The notes under the pieces: model-generated
The model's input: the letters and a program-made list of their open reading frames with translations, nothing else
The model's database searches: none
Told to the model about the DNA's origin: nothing
Shown: in pieces, positions 1 to 8,912 of the stretch
How the letters are laid out: every line of letters begins with the position of its first letter
Numbering within the stretch: position 1 is the first letter of the stretch
Made by a program: the position numbers and the translations under genes
Assembly (NCBI GenBank): GCA_009843865.1
Contig: VYCQ01000018.1
Span: 1-36,717, forward strand
Direction: 5' to 3'
Origin: Acidimicrobiia bacterium
Lineage (GTDB): Bacteria; Actinomycetota; Acidimicrobiia; Acidimicrobiales; Bin134
DNA: 36,717 bases

Positions 1-236
1 CTTCCCCGCCGCCTTGTGCATCGGCAACCACGACAAGCGGTGCCCTGCGACGCCCTGTCCCTAGACCGGCCTCTGACGTCTCAAGCGAAAGGATCGCAAC
101 TCCCCTTGGCGTTGCCGCCAAGCGACTGTCTTGGGCTATACAGCACTGATCGCTCGGTATCATATAACAAGGTTGGAAAGACTAATTCGGTCTCCTTCCC
201 AGCAGGCATCAGATGGGGAGGAGACGAGGAACAGCG
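1..236. other. Left edge, no gene called
   Basis: This leader holds no open frame that I can support as a gene. One frame stays open from the left edge into the nuclease gene, but its residue pattern does not look coding. An AT-rich stretch at 158-168 (TATCATATAAC) may contain a promoter -10 element for the operon that begins at 237, but no convincing -35 element lies at standard spacing. The AG-rich run at 217-230 provides the ribosome binding site for the first gene. Confidence 0.4.
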
Positions 237-1307
237 ATGGCAGAGATCGACGAACTGCGCCAGGAGGCGCGCCGGAACACGCGGGGGCGCTTCGAGCAGT
301 GGGCGAAGAATCCAACGTGCGGAGCAAACACGCTTTCGGCCGTGCACAACGTGCGCCTCGATGCAGTTGCGCGAGCGATCGACCTGACTCCGAGCTTCGG
401 ACAGTCGACGTTCGCTATCGCTCGAGGCAACCGATTCGAGGCAGGCCTTTTTGTTGACGAGGCAAGTCGCCTCCGCACTGAACTAGAGCGGAAACGCTGC
501 CTGCCAGAGAATTCAGCGGGTTTTCTTGATCTCCGACTAAGGATGAATGGTGGTGTCAGCATCACCTCGGTGGATCAGGCCTTGGAAGAGACCGAAGCGT
601 GGTTGAAGGAGCTAGCTGCCGGAACTAGGGAACACGCCTCGATAGTGGCAGCGCCAATGATCCGAATCCCAAAAGGGGTCATCCTCCCCGAGGCATTACT
701 CATCATCGACGTGGTTACTGTCCAGGACAGTTCGGAGGCAGTCCGCATTCAGGTTGGGGAGATCAAGGTCTTTGCTGATCGGGGAGGTCACACCGAGCCC
801 GGTCAGCTTGCAACCGCCCGAGCGCAGGCAGGTGTGTACCGGCACGCGCTCACGCTGACCGTTGGGTCGCTCGGCCTCTCAGACAAAATCGACGTGGCGC
901 CAGACGGTTTTCTCGTGTTCACGTGGCCAGGGTCAAATGCCCCAGCGGTACGCCCGAATGAGGATCTGAGTTATAAGGCAATCCGAGCAGAGCGAGGCTT
1001 CATCAGGCTAGAGGAGGTCGCCCAGTCTGTGGTGCGGGACGACGACCTCTCGTCGGACAACCCCACGCTCGTCGGGAGAGTGCTCGAAGCTAAGACTGAC
1101 TATTCCGAGACATGCTTGTCATTCTGTGACCTTGCGCCGCGATGCCACGAGCAGGCGGTTGCGGACGACGATCCGATTGTCCTCGGTGGCGAAGTGAAGC
1201 GCGTGCTCGGCGATACCACCCTCACACGGGCGCTTGAACTGATGGATGGCGTTGGCCCGGACAATGATCGTGAGGCTGATTTGCAGCGTCTACTGACCGA
1301 GCTATGA
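237..1307 (+). CDS. Cas4/Dna2-like PD-(D/E)XK Fe-S nuclease
   Basis: Predicted DNA nuclease of the RecB/Cas4/Dna2-nuclease superfamily, 356 residues from this start. Seen in the sequence: GNRFE at residues 64-68, Asp158 in a hydrophobic strand, the E-x-K catalytic motif (Glu175, Lys177), and Q190 to Y201 matching the QxxxY motif. Four cysteines (C28, then C293, C297, C303) fit the one-plus-three pattern that binds a 4Fe-4S cluster in Cas4, AddB and Dna2. The ATG at 237 is preferred over the upstream ATG at 213 because the AG-rich ribosome binding site (GGAGGAG, GAGGA) lies between them. The stop overlaps the next gene's start as ATGA, so this is the first gene of a coupled operon that ends with an SF1B helicase. 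There is no cas gene or CRISPR array nearby, so a CRISPR adaptation role is unlikely. A defence or recombination role is inferred from context. Confidence 0.8.
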   Translation: MAEIDELRQEARRNTRGRFEQWAKNPTCGANTLSAVHNVRLDAVARAIDLTPSFGQSTFAIARGNRFEAGLFVDEASRLRTELERKRCLPENSAGFLDLRLRMNGGVSITSVDQALEETEAWLKELAAGTREHASIVAAPMIRIPKGVILPEALLIIDVVTVQDSSEAVRIQVGEIKVFADRGGHTEPGQLATARAQAGVYRHALTLTVGSLGLSDKIDVAPDGFLVFTWPGSNAPAVRPNEDLSYKAIRAERGFIRLEEVAQSVVRDDDLSSDNPTLVGRVLEAKTDYSETCLSFCDLAPRCHEQAVADDDPIVLGGEVKRVLGDTTLTRALELMDGVGPDNDREADLQRLLTEL

Positions 1308-1846
1308 CGTCCCGAGATGTGGCCCGCAAGCTGCGCTCCTGGCAAGCGGGCGCTCCTCTTCCCAAGTTCTCTACATTGCACCACGCCATTGTTCCGCCAG
1401 AACAGACGTTTGTTGCCGCTTTCGTCCGCATGGCGGGCGAGTCGCGGCCTTGGGGCATCGCCTGGGGATGCGTGGGCTCACCCCCTCGCCTAGCGAGCGT
1501 TCCGGATGGCCGTGTTCGAGACGATGTCGCAGCCCTATGCGCCGACTTTGCTGAGGACTTGCTTGCACATATGCGTGTGCACAACTGGACCTACGACCCG
1601 ATTGGTGATGGGGCTGCCGAGGACGAGCTCCGGCAGGTGTGGATTCCCAATGGACAACACCTGGCGATGCTTCACCAGATGAATTATGCGTACTCCCACA
1701 CAAGCTTCGGCGGTGTCAACCAGGAAATCTTGCAGGCCCTGGGTCGTCTCGCTGGCTGGATGTTCCGTGACACCAGTCGAACAGGCCATCAACACGTGAT
1801 CGATGCAAGTCAGGCCCTTGCGCGCGCTTTTGTGTTTCCGGCGTAG
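1304..1846 (+). pseudogene. Unknown middle protein, N-terminal part (180 aa)
   Basis: Starts with an ATG that overlaps the upstream nuclease stop (ATGA), so it is translationally coupled. I recognise no family. The 180 residues look soluble, with hydrophobic helices and aromatic-rich segments (MNYAYSH, GRLAGWMF) and no signal peptide or membrane segment. The frame ends at TAG 1844-1846, but the same frame continues at once with well-formed coding sequence (DSRTVHLGYQLAWL) and, after a second stop, runs to 2866, where it couples to the helicase gene. The simplest reading is one gene of about 520 codons with nonsense mutations. This part may still be made as a truncated protein. The alternative is two or three separate small genes; the lack of good starts and ribosome binding sites after each stop argues against it. 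Confidence 0.6.
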
Positions 1847-2866
1847 GACTCACGCACGGTTCATCTCGGCTACCAGCTCGCATGGCTAACCGACAGCGGC
1901 GACCGCAATGGGAGGATGGAGGCGGCCGCGGCGGCCGAGCGGCTCACTGTCTCTCCAACGATGGACCCGTCCCTTGAACGGGAAGACCTCTCCGGCCTCG
2001 TTGAGCAATGGCAAACCGGTAGACGCTAAGGCCAGCCACCTTCAGACGTCGAAACCGAAATTGCGGCAATCCTCGCCACAGAACTTGACCGACGATGGCG
2101 CCTTACTGAGCAGGCTTACTTGCTGCTCGCTAACGGCCCCCTCCCTGTGAACCCCGGTGTTGACGCTCTCGTCATCCAGGCCCACAGCGAGTTCTGGTTT
2201 CAGCACCAGCGGATCGAGCTCCGTCAGAACGATCCGACCCAGGGTCCTGCGTTTGTCGCCCACCCGGAGACTGACTTCCATGGCTCCGCAGCAGCCTCCC
2301 GCTACCTATTCCACGAGTCGTGCGTCGAAGGCTACGACGGGCATCTTGTGCACGACGACAGCGAGCTTCTACGCGATGCCTTGTGGGAAGGCCGCGCGCT
2401 GCGCTCGACCGTATCCCAAGTCATTGATCGGGGTACTGGTCGCACAACCGTCCCAGTGTGGACAGTTAGGGTCCAGGCCGACTTGCCACACCGCCTGCGT
2501 GAGAACGAACGCTTGGTTCCTCTTGGTTCGCGGGGTCACGAAGTGGCTGTCAACTTGGTCAAGATCGATGAGGACGGAATCGAATTGGAACTGGAATGGA
2601 CCAAGCGCAAGACGATGGCACTCACCTGCGGAATCGAGGTCAGGCCTGTTGACACTGCTTGGGTTGGCAAAGAGGTTCTGTTCGTTGTTGCTGACGCCGC
2701 CGACCTCACTCGGCGACGCAGTCAACGAGTATGGGCTGCAAGGGATGGTCCTGGTGCGTGGCTGACCCATGGACGTGCCACGGCACCAGTTGAGATCACA
2801 GACGATGACGGCGGTACCGATCTACTCGTTGATGACGTTGTGCAGATTGCGGGGGACGCGTCGTGA
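1847..2866 (+). pseudogene. Unknown middle protein, C-terminal part with in-frame TAA
   Basis: Continuation, in the same frame, of the protein that begins at 1304. From 1847 it reads as coding sequence for 60 codons, meets TAA at 2027-2029, then continues in frame without interruption (SDVETEIAAILATELDRRW and onward) to a TGA at 2864-2866 that overlaps the GTG start of the helicase gene (GTGA). Possible internal restarts are ATG 1916 (a short 37-codon frame) and TTG 2120 (248 residues); neither has a clear ribosome binding site. The C-terminal half is acidic, rich in beta-strand-like segments and tryptophan, and I see no catalytic motif. Its place between a Cas4-like nuclease and an SF1B helicase suggests a structural or DNA-binding subunit of the same complex, which is inference only. 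Confidence 0.6.
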
Positions 2867-4176
2867 AGAAGGAGATCGAGGAGCATTACGCGACGCTGCG
2901 GAGCAATTTGATCGAACACTTCACTGGCAGTGGTCGGCTCGCGGTGGTGAAGGCGCCACCGGGGTCAGGAAAGACATACACACTGATAGAAGTGCTAGCG
3001 GAGCTTGCGGGATTAGGTCAAAGGATCGCCGTTGCCGCCCAGATCAATAGTCAAGCCGACGACATCTGCCACAGGTTCGACACGGACCACCCTGAGGTAG
3101 AGACCGCGCGATTTTCAAGAATGGGGTCTTTGGCCCCGACCGATTTCCCCACGAACGTCGCCTGGCTGACGGCAACAGCCGAATTGCCTGCATCGCCTGG
3201 AGTGACGGTCGCGACGACCGCAAAGTGGTCGTTGACAGACATCGGGGTTCCGTTCGACTTGCTCGCAATCGACGAGGCCTGGCAGATGAGTTGGGCAGAT
3301 CTCATGCAGTGTGCGCTATTGAGTGAGCGATTTCTCATGATTGGTGATCCCGGACAGATTCCACCAGTGGTCACAATCGACGTAAGGCGATGGGAGACTT
3401 CTCCGCGGGCGCCCCACGAGGCCGCTCCCGATGTGGTGCTTGTGGAGCCATCCCTAGGGGCTGACCTATATGTCGGCACTTTGCCGGCTTGCCGACGGTT
3501 GCCCCACGAGGCGGTGGAATTCGTGCGGCCGGTTTACGACTTCGACTTCCACGCTTTCGTCGAGCCAGGGGCTCGCGGTTTAGACCTCCCTGCGGACCAC
3601 GCTCTCGGCGACCTTCGGGACGGTTGCCCGCTTGTGCTCACCGTGCCGACACCAGGCCATGGGCCGCCCCTCGAAGTGGACCAAGAACTCGCCGAAGCCG
3701 TGTCCGCCGTCATTTCTCAGCTGCTCACCCCCAAGTCGATAGTCCGCCTTGGCTCACCAGCTGACCCTGGCCGGCCATTAGCAGCGGGTGACATCGGAGT
3801 ATCGAGCAGCCACCGTTCGATGAACTCAGCCGTAGCGAAAGAGTTGGCTGTGTGGAACGGTGTGATCAGGGTCGACACTCCCGAGCGCTGGCAAGGGCTG
3901 GAACGACCGATGATGATCGTTGTGCATCCTCTATCTGGGGTGGTCGACCCGACGGCTTTCGATCTCGAGACCGGGCGGCTCTGCGTGATGGCATCTCGGC
4001 ATCAGGCTGGATTGGTGGTCCTTGCACGAGACCATGTCGACTCGACGCCCGCCAACTTCGTGCCGAGCGCCAGTCAAGCCCCGGGCCGCCCCGACATCGT
4101 TGGCCGAGGGCACGACGCTCACATTCAGTTCTGGTATGGCCTCCAGAATCAGGGTCGCATACGGCCGTTCAACTGA
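2863..4176 (+). CDS. SF1B (Upf1/Dna2-type) DNA helicase
   Basis: Superfamily 1 helicase of 437 residues with the Upf1/Dna2-like motif set. Walker A is APPGSGKT with Lys37. Walker B is DEAWQ at 137-141. Motif III is GDPGQIPP from 161. The RecA2 half has SHRSMNSAVAKEL, a motif V-like segment around PERWQGLERPMMIV, and a motif VI-like SRHQAG near residue 380. Eukaryotic Dna2 joins a 4Fe-4S Cas4-like nuclease to exactly this class of helicase, and here the two activities are first and last genes of one coupled operon. The GTG start overlaps the upstream TGA. The 3' end overlaps by 8 bases with the convergent UvrD-RecB gene. At 437 residues it is compact and lacks large insertions. No frame damage is seen in this gene. 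Confidence 0.8.
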   Translation: MKKEIEEHYATLRSNLIEHFTGSGRLAVVKAPPGSGKTYTLIEVLAELAGLGQRIAVAAQINSQADDICHRFDTDHPEVETARFSRMGSLAPTDFPTNVAWLTATAELPASPGVTVATTAKWSLTDIGVPFDLLAIDEAWQMSWADLMQCALLSERFLMIGDPGQIPPVVTIDVRRWETSPRAPHEAAPDVVLVEPSLGADLYVGTLPACRRLPHEAVEFVRPVYDFDFHAFVEPGARGLDLPADHALGDLRDGCPLVLTVPTPGHGPPLEVDQELAEAVSAVISQLLTPKSIVRLGSPADPGRPLAAGDIGVSSSHRSMNSAVAKELAVWNGVIRVDTPERWQGLERPMMIVVHPLSGVVDPTAFDLETGRLCVMASRHQAGLVVLARDHVDSTPANFVPSASQAPGRPDIVGRGHDAHIQFWYGLQNQGRIRPFN

Positions 4177-5122
4177 CCGCTGAACTGCACATGTGGCGCA
4201 CATCACAACTTCCGCACTTCGCCGGTTCCGGTGCCGGGGAGAAGTCCCGGCCGCGGAGCGCTTCGGCGGCATCGAGCACGGTCGCTTCTGTCCTGGCGAT
4301 GGCTTGATCGTCCACTGCAACCTCGTGTCGTTCGGTGGTCGCCAAATCATGAACAAACGCAGCCTTTACGGTTAGCTGCTCGCGCCTCCCGGCGTCGGCA
4401 TAGACCTGTAGCTGGAGTGGTTCGAAAGCGTCACCCGTAGAGGTCTTGTAGTCGACAATCACAAGGTTTTGTGGCTCGGACCCGTCCCCGTCATAGATGA
4501 CGTCCGCCCGGCCGCTGATAACAATTCCAGGGGGGTATAGCTCGAACGGTCGTTCGGTCGCCCACGTCCGTAGCAAGTCGTCTTGGTGGTCATTGACATA
4601 CTTGAATACCAACCTGCGGGCGTTTTCGCGCATCTGAATATGGGCCGGTTTGTTGGCAAACGGTAGGTAGAACTCTTTTGTGAGCAGTTCGTTGATTTGG
4701 CGCGGCGTTGGGAGCTCGCCTCTTGCCTTCGTCTGCTCTGCAATGACCCGCATCATGTGATGGACAGCGTTTCCGTAGCCGACCTCTCCCTGAATTGGGG
4801 CCTGGAAGCCGAGCTGACTACGCAAAAGGTAGTTCTGCGGACAGGTGAGGTACGCCGCCAGCTCGCTGTAGGTAACGGTGAGGTCCTGGGTGTCTGAGCT
4901 GCGGGAGTCGAGGCCTGTTGGATAGCCACCATTGGTGGTAAAGGCGCTGCACTCCACCAGGTAGGGCGAGGGCTGACGCCCCTGCGTGTTGACCCGCTGG
5001 TGTGATGACAATGCAACCCAGTCCCTAGCTCGTGTGAGCGCCACGTAGAAGAGACGCCGTTCGTCGGCATCGGATCCCTCGTAGCGAGCGGCGTCGAAGG
5101 CTGTCGTGGGGAGCAACCAATT
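4169..5122 (-). pseudogene. UvrD-RecB fusion, C-terminal part: motif VI and nuclease
   Basis: In-frame continuation of the UvrD helicase after an internal TAG (5123-5125). It begins with the residues that normally follow (NWLLP, then ERRLFYVALTRARDW, the SF1A motif VI) and then encodes a RecB/AddB-type PD-(D/E)XK nuclease. Visible nuclease elements are YSELAAYLTCP, GYGNAVHHMM (the GxxxH element), SGRADVIYDG, Asp821-Tyr822-Lys823 (numbered from the GTG at 6913), QLQVYADAGR, and a C-terminal CGSCDVRHMC cluster. The last cluster plus the cysteine in TCP would hold a 4Fe-4S cluster. A TTG at 5116 could restart translation, but I see no ribosome binding site. The tail overlaps the convergent SF1B helicase by 8 bases. 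Confidence 0.75.
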
Positions 5123-6913
5123 CTAAGCTTGCCCCGTCCGGCTTGACGGAAACCGACCATCGGTTAGTGACGGGAGGAACACGACGGGCCACTCCAGACC
5201 CTTCGCCCCGTGGACGGTTCCTAGTGCGACAGCGTCGAGGGTTAGATCCTCCTCACCGTCGAAGTCGTCGTAGCCGCCGACGGCGTAGTTGACAAGTAGC
5301 CGGGCCAGGTTTTTGTAGAGCCATTCGATGTCGATTGCTCCACCGACCTGCTCACCGGGGCTTTCTGCGTCGCGCCTTGCTCGTCGAGCCACGGCTTCGT
5401 AGTCGCCGAGTACGGTGGCGAATCGGGCGATCGTGCCAAGGCGATTGCGGGCTACCTCATCCCCGGTGTCCCAGGCCGCAATATCAAGAATCGCGAGCAA
5501 CCTGTAGAAGTCCCCGACAAGGCTGACCTCGAAGTCGTCGCCGAGTACTTTGGGCTTCCATTCCTCGAGGTAGGCACTGAGTGTGTCTGCGCTGTCTTCG
5601 TCTAGGCCGAATGTGTCGCGGTACGTGTCAACGAGATCATCTCGGTTCACTGCCTCCCGTGGCATCCAGCGTTGGGGTGACCAGTCGGTGTCTGTCAACC
5701 AGGCATAAGTGGCACCAAATGCGGCGGCCTCCAGCTGCTCGAACAGTCCGGACCTACCCCCGGGCTGGACTGGAACGCCATAAGTCGCTAGAGCATCGAG
5801 AATGGAGGAGTAAGCAACCTTTCCACGTACGAGGATCGCTATGTCGCGATACGGTACGCCTTGGTCGTGAAGAGTGACGATATCGAATGCAAGTGCATCG
5901 GCCTCGGTCTGCTCGTCCTGGTGGTTGAGGGCAATTGAAATGGCAGGTCCGTCCTCGGGGCGATGCGACAGCATTGTCTTGGCTAGTTGCTCGGGGATTG
6001 ACTGGGCGAAGTGGTTTGCCAGTTCGACGATGGGGGAGCGCGAACGGCGATTGGCGAGCAGTCGGAACTGAGCGACACCGTCGTATCTGTCGGCGAAGGT
6101 GACGATGTTGGATACATTTGATCCGCGCCATTGGTAGATCGCTTGGTCGTCGTCGCCCACGACGACCAAGTCTGCCGAACCTAGGGGCTTGGCTAGAAGC
6201 GAAATCAGCCGCTCCTGAGCGGGGTTGACGTCTTGGTATTCGTCGACGATCAGGTGGCGGACCTCGCCGGTGATCCGCCCATGGATCTCAGATCCTTCGA
6301 GCGCCTCCACCGCCCGAAGGATCTGAGTCCCGAAGGACATGAGCTGGTACGAGTCAAGGCGTTCGTAATAGTCGAGGAGTGACGTTCGAAAGTCGCCCTC
6401 GGGCAAGGAGTCAGGGTCGATCAGCTCGTTTTCGACGACATCTACGCTGCGCATGAAAGTCTCGATGCCCCGGAAGAGTCTTCCATCTCCGAACCGCTGC
6501 TTCAGCTTGAGCTGGGCTGCTTCCCGGTAGAGAAGGTTGACAAGTTGGTTTTCGTCGAGCGGCGTGTACATCTCGTACTGCGGGACGTATGCCTGCAGGA
6601 GGCGGAAGCAGTAGGAGTGGATAGTGCCGACGAATAGCTGGCCGAGTTGCCCAGTGGCATCCTCACCAAGAGCGGAATTAACCCGCTGCCGGATTCGCTC
6701 CTTTAACTCCTCGGCTGCCTTCTCCGTAAAGGTGAAGGCCACGATGCTTGCGGGCCGCTCTGTCTCGAGGAGCGAGGCGACCAGCTGGGACACGACCTCT
6801 GTCTTGCCAGCACCGGCCGCAGCGATGATCTGGATGTGTGAGCTGCGATGAATTACGGCGTCCGCGGCCTCGCCCTCCAGAACGGGGATGTCGGTCGATG
6901 CCATCTCTGTCAC
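5123..6913 (-). pseudogene. UvrD-RecB fusion, N-terminal part: SF1A helicase
   Basis: UvrD/PcrA-like 3'-5' DNA helicase region. Motifs in order: Walker A AAAGAGKT at residues 31-38; FTFTEKAAEELKERI (motif Ia); VDEYQD at 223-228 (Walker B); VVGDDDQAIYQWRG (motif III); RSRSPIVELANHFA (motif IV); GTVHGAKGLEWPVVF (motif V). The frame is closed by TAG just before motif VI, which lies in the next in-frame segment, so the 596-residue product would lack part of its ATPase site and all of the nuclease. The whole gene would be about 914 codons, typical of actinobacterial UvrD-RecB proteins. Start is GTG 6913 or ATG 6904. It is divergent from mod with 73 bases between starts. The lesion may be recent decay, a sequencing error or suppressed; all other motifs are intact. 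Confidence 0.8.
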
Positions 6914-6986
6914 GTCTCAACCGTACCGGGGGATGTCGCCTTGCGTACTGTATGGCCATGAACGGCACCGAACAGGATGAGGTTGG
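6914..6986. promoter_or_regulatory. Divergent promoter region, uvrD-recB / mod
   Basis: This 73-base gap separates the divergent starts of the UvrD-RecB gene and mod, so it should hold both promoters. An AGGATGAGG ribosome binding site at 6974-6982 serves mod and fits either ATG 6987 or the adjacent ATG 6990. I see no clear consensus -35/-10 pair. Regulation is probably shared because the space is so short (inference). Confidence 0.45.
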
Positions 6987-8912
6987 ATGATGGACGAGCC
7001 GGAAGGCATAGACCTGTCAACACCAGACATCGCAGCGGCCAATCGGAAGGTTTTGGAGGCAATGCTTCCCGGCGTAATTGCCGACGGGGTGCTTGATGCC
7101 ACCAGCCTTGGTGAGTTGCTAAATATCCCAGTAACCGCGCCGGTTGACGGGCGTGAGCGCTTCGGACTGATGTGGGCAGGCAAGAACGAGGCGATCAGGT
7201 CGCTACTCACTCCGAGTAGGGGAACGCTGGTTCCCGATCTTGAGAGGTCAGTCGATTTCGATACCGCCAGAAATGTCTTTATCGAAGGTGACAATCTCGA
7301 AGTCCTTAAGCTGCTGCAAAAGGCTTACAACGACAAGATCAAGCTGATATACATCGATCCGCCATACAACACGGGCAATGACTTCGTCTATAACGATGAC
7401 TTCACCGATGGTCTTCGGGGATACCTCGAGTACACTGGTCAGCTGGACGAGGAGGGGAATCGAACGTCCGCGTCTTCTGACACTTCTGGCCGTAAACACA
7501 GCAAATGGCTGTCCATGATGTACCCGAGACTGGTGTTAGCTCGGAACCTCCTGACGCAAGACGGCGTTCTAGCAGTTTCGATCGACGATAATGAATTCGC
7601 CAATCTCCGGGCAATGCTGGATGAAGTATTCGGATCAGAGAACTTTCTAAATGCCTTTATCTGGGCAAGCAACATAAAAGGTCGGCAGATATCTGGTTCC
7701 GGCGCAGTTGGGACGAAGGAATATATTCTAGTGTACGCGCGAAATGAAAGTGTGCTTGGAAGCTTCCGAGCATCGGCCCAACTCCTGAAAGACCTAATGC
7801 CTAGCATATACAAGGGCTTCGACTATGAGCTCAAGGAAGACGGTATCGGACCCTATGTGACGAAGAACCAGCTCTACAATACCAACTCAGCATTTAATGA
7901 AGAGACGCGTCCCAATCTCGTCTACGATATATATTACAGACCTACCGATGAGTCGGTGAAGACAGCAGACTGTTCGGACAATCACGTCTTCGATGGCTAT
8001 TGGAAGATACCACCCAAGAGGAATAACAACGGTACACACAAGTACCACGCATTTAGGTGGAGCCGAGCCAAAGTCGAATCGGAATCATACGATCTTGAAT
8101 TCGTGGAGCAAAACGGAGAGTATCGGGTCTTTACCAAGGTAAGAGATGTGGCCTCTACATCAGTCAAGGACTTAATCATGGATATCAGTACGAATCAGGG
8201 ATCCAAGGACCTTGAAGAGGCTGGAATTGACGGGTCATGGTTTGACTACCCAAAGCCGGTGTCCCTAATCCAGCTCTTCTGTGGCTTTGCGACTGACAAG
8301 GATTCGCTTGTTCTGGACTTCTTCGCCGGGTCTGGTGCAACGGCCCACGCGGTCGCTGCTCAGAATGCCCTGGATGGAGGGAACCGACGATGCATATCAG
8401 TGAACCTCCCGGAGCCAGTGGACGCAGAGTCGGCAGCAGGCGAAGCGGGCTTCAAAACTGTTTCGGAAATCACTTATCGTCGAATCGAAGGGGTCATGGC
8501 CAACGTACCTAATGCATCGCAGCTTGGCCTGCGGGTGTATTCGCTGGCTCCGAGCCTCTTTCGTCGTGGACAGGTAGTCGAGACGACGCCCCTTTTCGAC
8601 ATGAGCGATCGAACGCTCCTCGCTGACACCCTCGATGCCGAATTTGTCTCAACTGAGATCCTGGTTAAAGAAGGTATTCCACTCGATTCGCAACTGAATC
8701 GCGAATATGCAGCTTCGGAGCCTCTCGTGCAGGCAGACGGAGTTGCAGTTGTCCAGTCGCTTGAGTTGACAGATGAGGTGGTTGAAGCGACATTTCGGCT
8801 CTCGCATCGGGTCGTGGTTTTTCTTGAGGATGGGTTTGCTGGCAAAGACAGCGTGAAGGCCAATGCGTTCACACGGGCCCGCGAGCTGGGCATAACGATG
8901 AAGACAGTCTGA
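6987..8912 (+). CDS. mod: Type III restriction-modification methyltransferase (Mod)
   Basis: Beta-class adenine-N6 DNA methyltransferase and specificity subunit of a type III restriction system, 641 residues. The catalytic DPPY is at 124-127, followed by YPRLVLARNLL and GVLAVSIDDNEF, and the SAM-binding DFFAGSG is at 444-450, giving the IV-before-I order of the beta class. The target recognition region lies between, roughly residues 215-420. The DNA encoding it (about 7620-8250) is visibly richer in A+T than the flanks, which fits exchange of specificity domains. The stop overlaps the Res start (TGATG), so the two subunits are co-translated. Methylation by Mod protects the host; with Res it forms the restriction complex. 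The neighbouring helicase-nuclease genes are not standard type III partners. Confidence 0.92.
   Translation: MMDEPEGIDLSTPDIAAANRKVLEAMLPGVIADGVLDATSLGELLNIPVTAPVDGRERFGLMWAGKNEAIRSLLTPSRGTLVPDLERSVDFDTARNVFIEGDNLEVLKLLQKAYNDKIKLIYIDPPYNTGNDFVYNDDFTDGLRGYLEYTGQLDEEGNRTSASSDTSGRKHSKWLSMMYPRLVLARNLLTQDGVLAVSIDDNEFANLRAMLDEVFGSENFLNAFIWASNIKGRQISGSGAVGTKEYILVYARNESVLGSFRASAQLLKDLMPSIYKGFDYELKEDGIGPYVTKNQLYNTNSAFNEETRPNLVYDIYYRPTDESVKTADCSDNHVFDGYWKIPPKRNNNGTHKYHAFRWSRAKVESESYDLEFVEQNGEYRVFTKVRDVASTSVKDLIMDISTNQGSKDLEEAGIDGSWFDYPKPVSLIQLFCGFATDKDSLVLDFFAGSGATAHAVAAQNALDGGNRRCISVNLPEPVDAESAAGEAGFKTVSEITYRRIEGVMANVPNASQLGLRVYSLAPSLFRRGQVVETTPLFDMSDRTLLADTLDAEFVSTEILVKEGIPLDSQLNREYAASEPLVQADGVAVVQSLELTDEVVEATFRLSHRVVVFLEDGFAGKDSVKANAFTRARELGITMKTV

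Noticed and set aside
213..236. ATG 213 as the nuclease start
   Set aside because: It precedes the AG-rich ribosome binding site; ATG 237 is at proper distance from it.
237..1307. CRISPR adaptation gene cas4
   Set aside because: No repeat-spacer array and no other cas gene is present; the nuclease is coupled to an SF1B helicase, which fits a Dna2-like role better.
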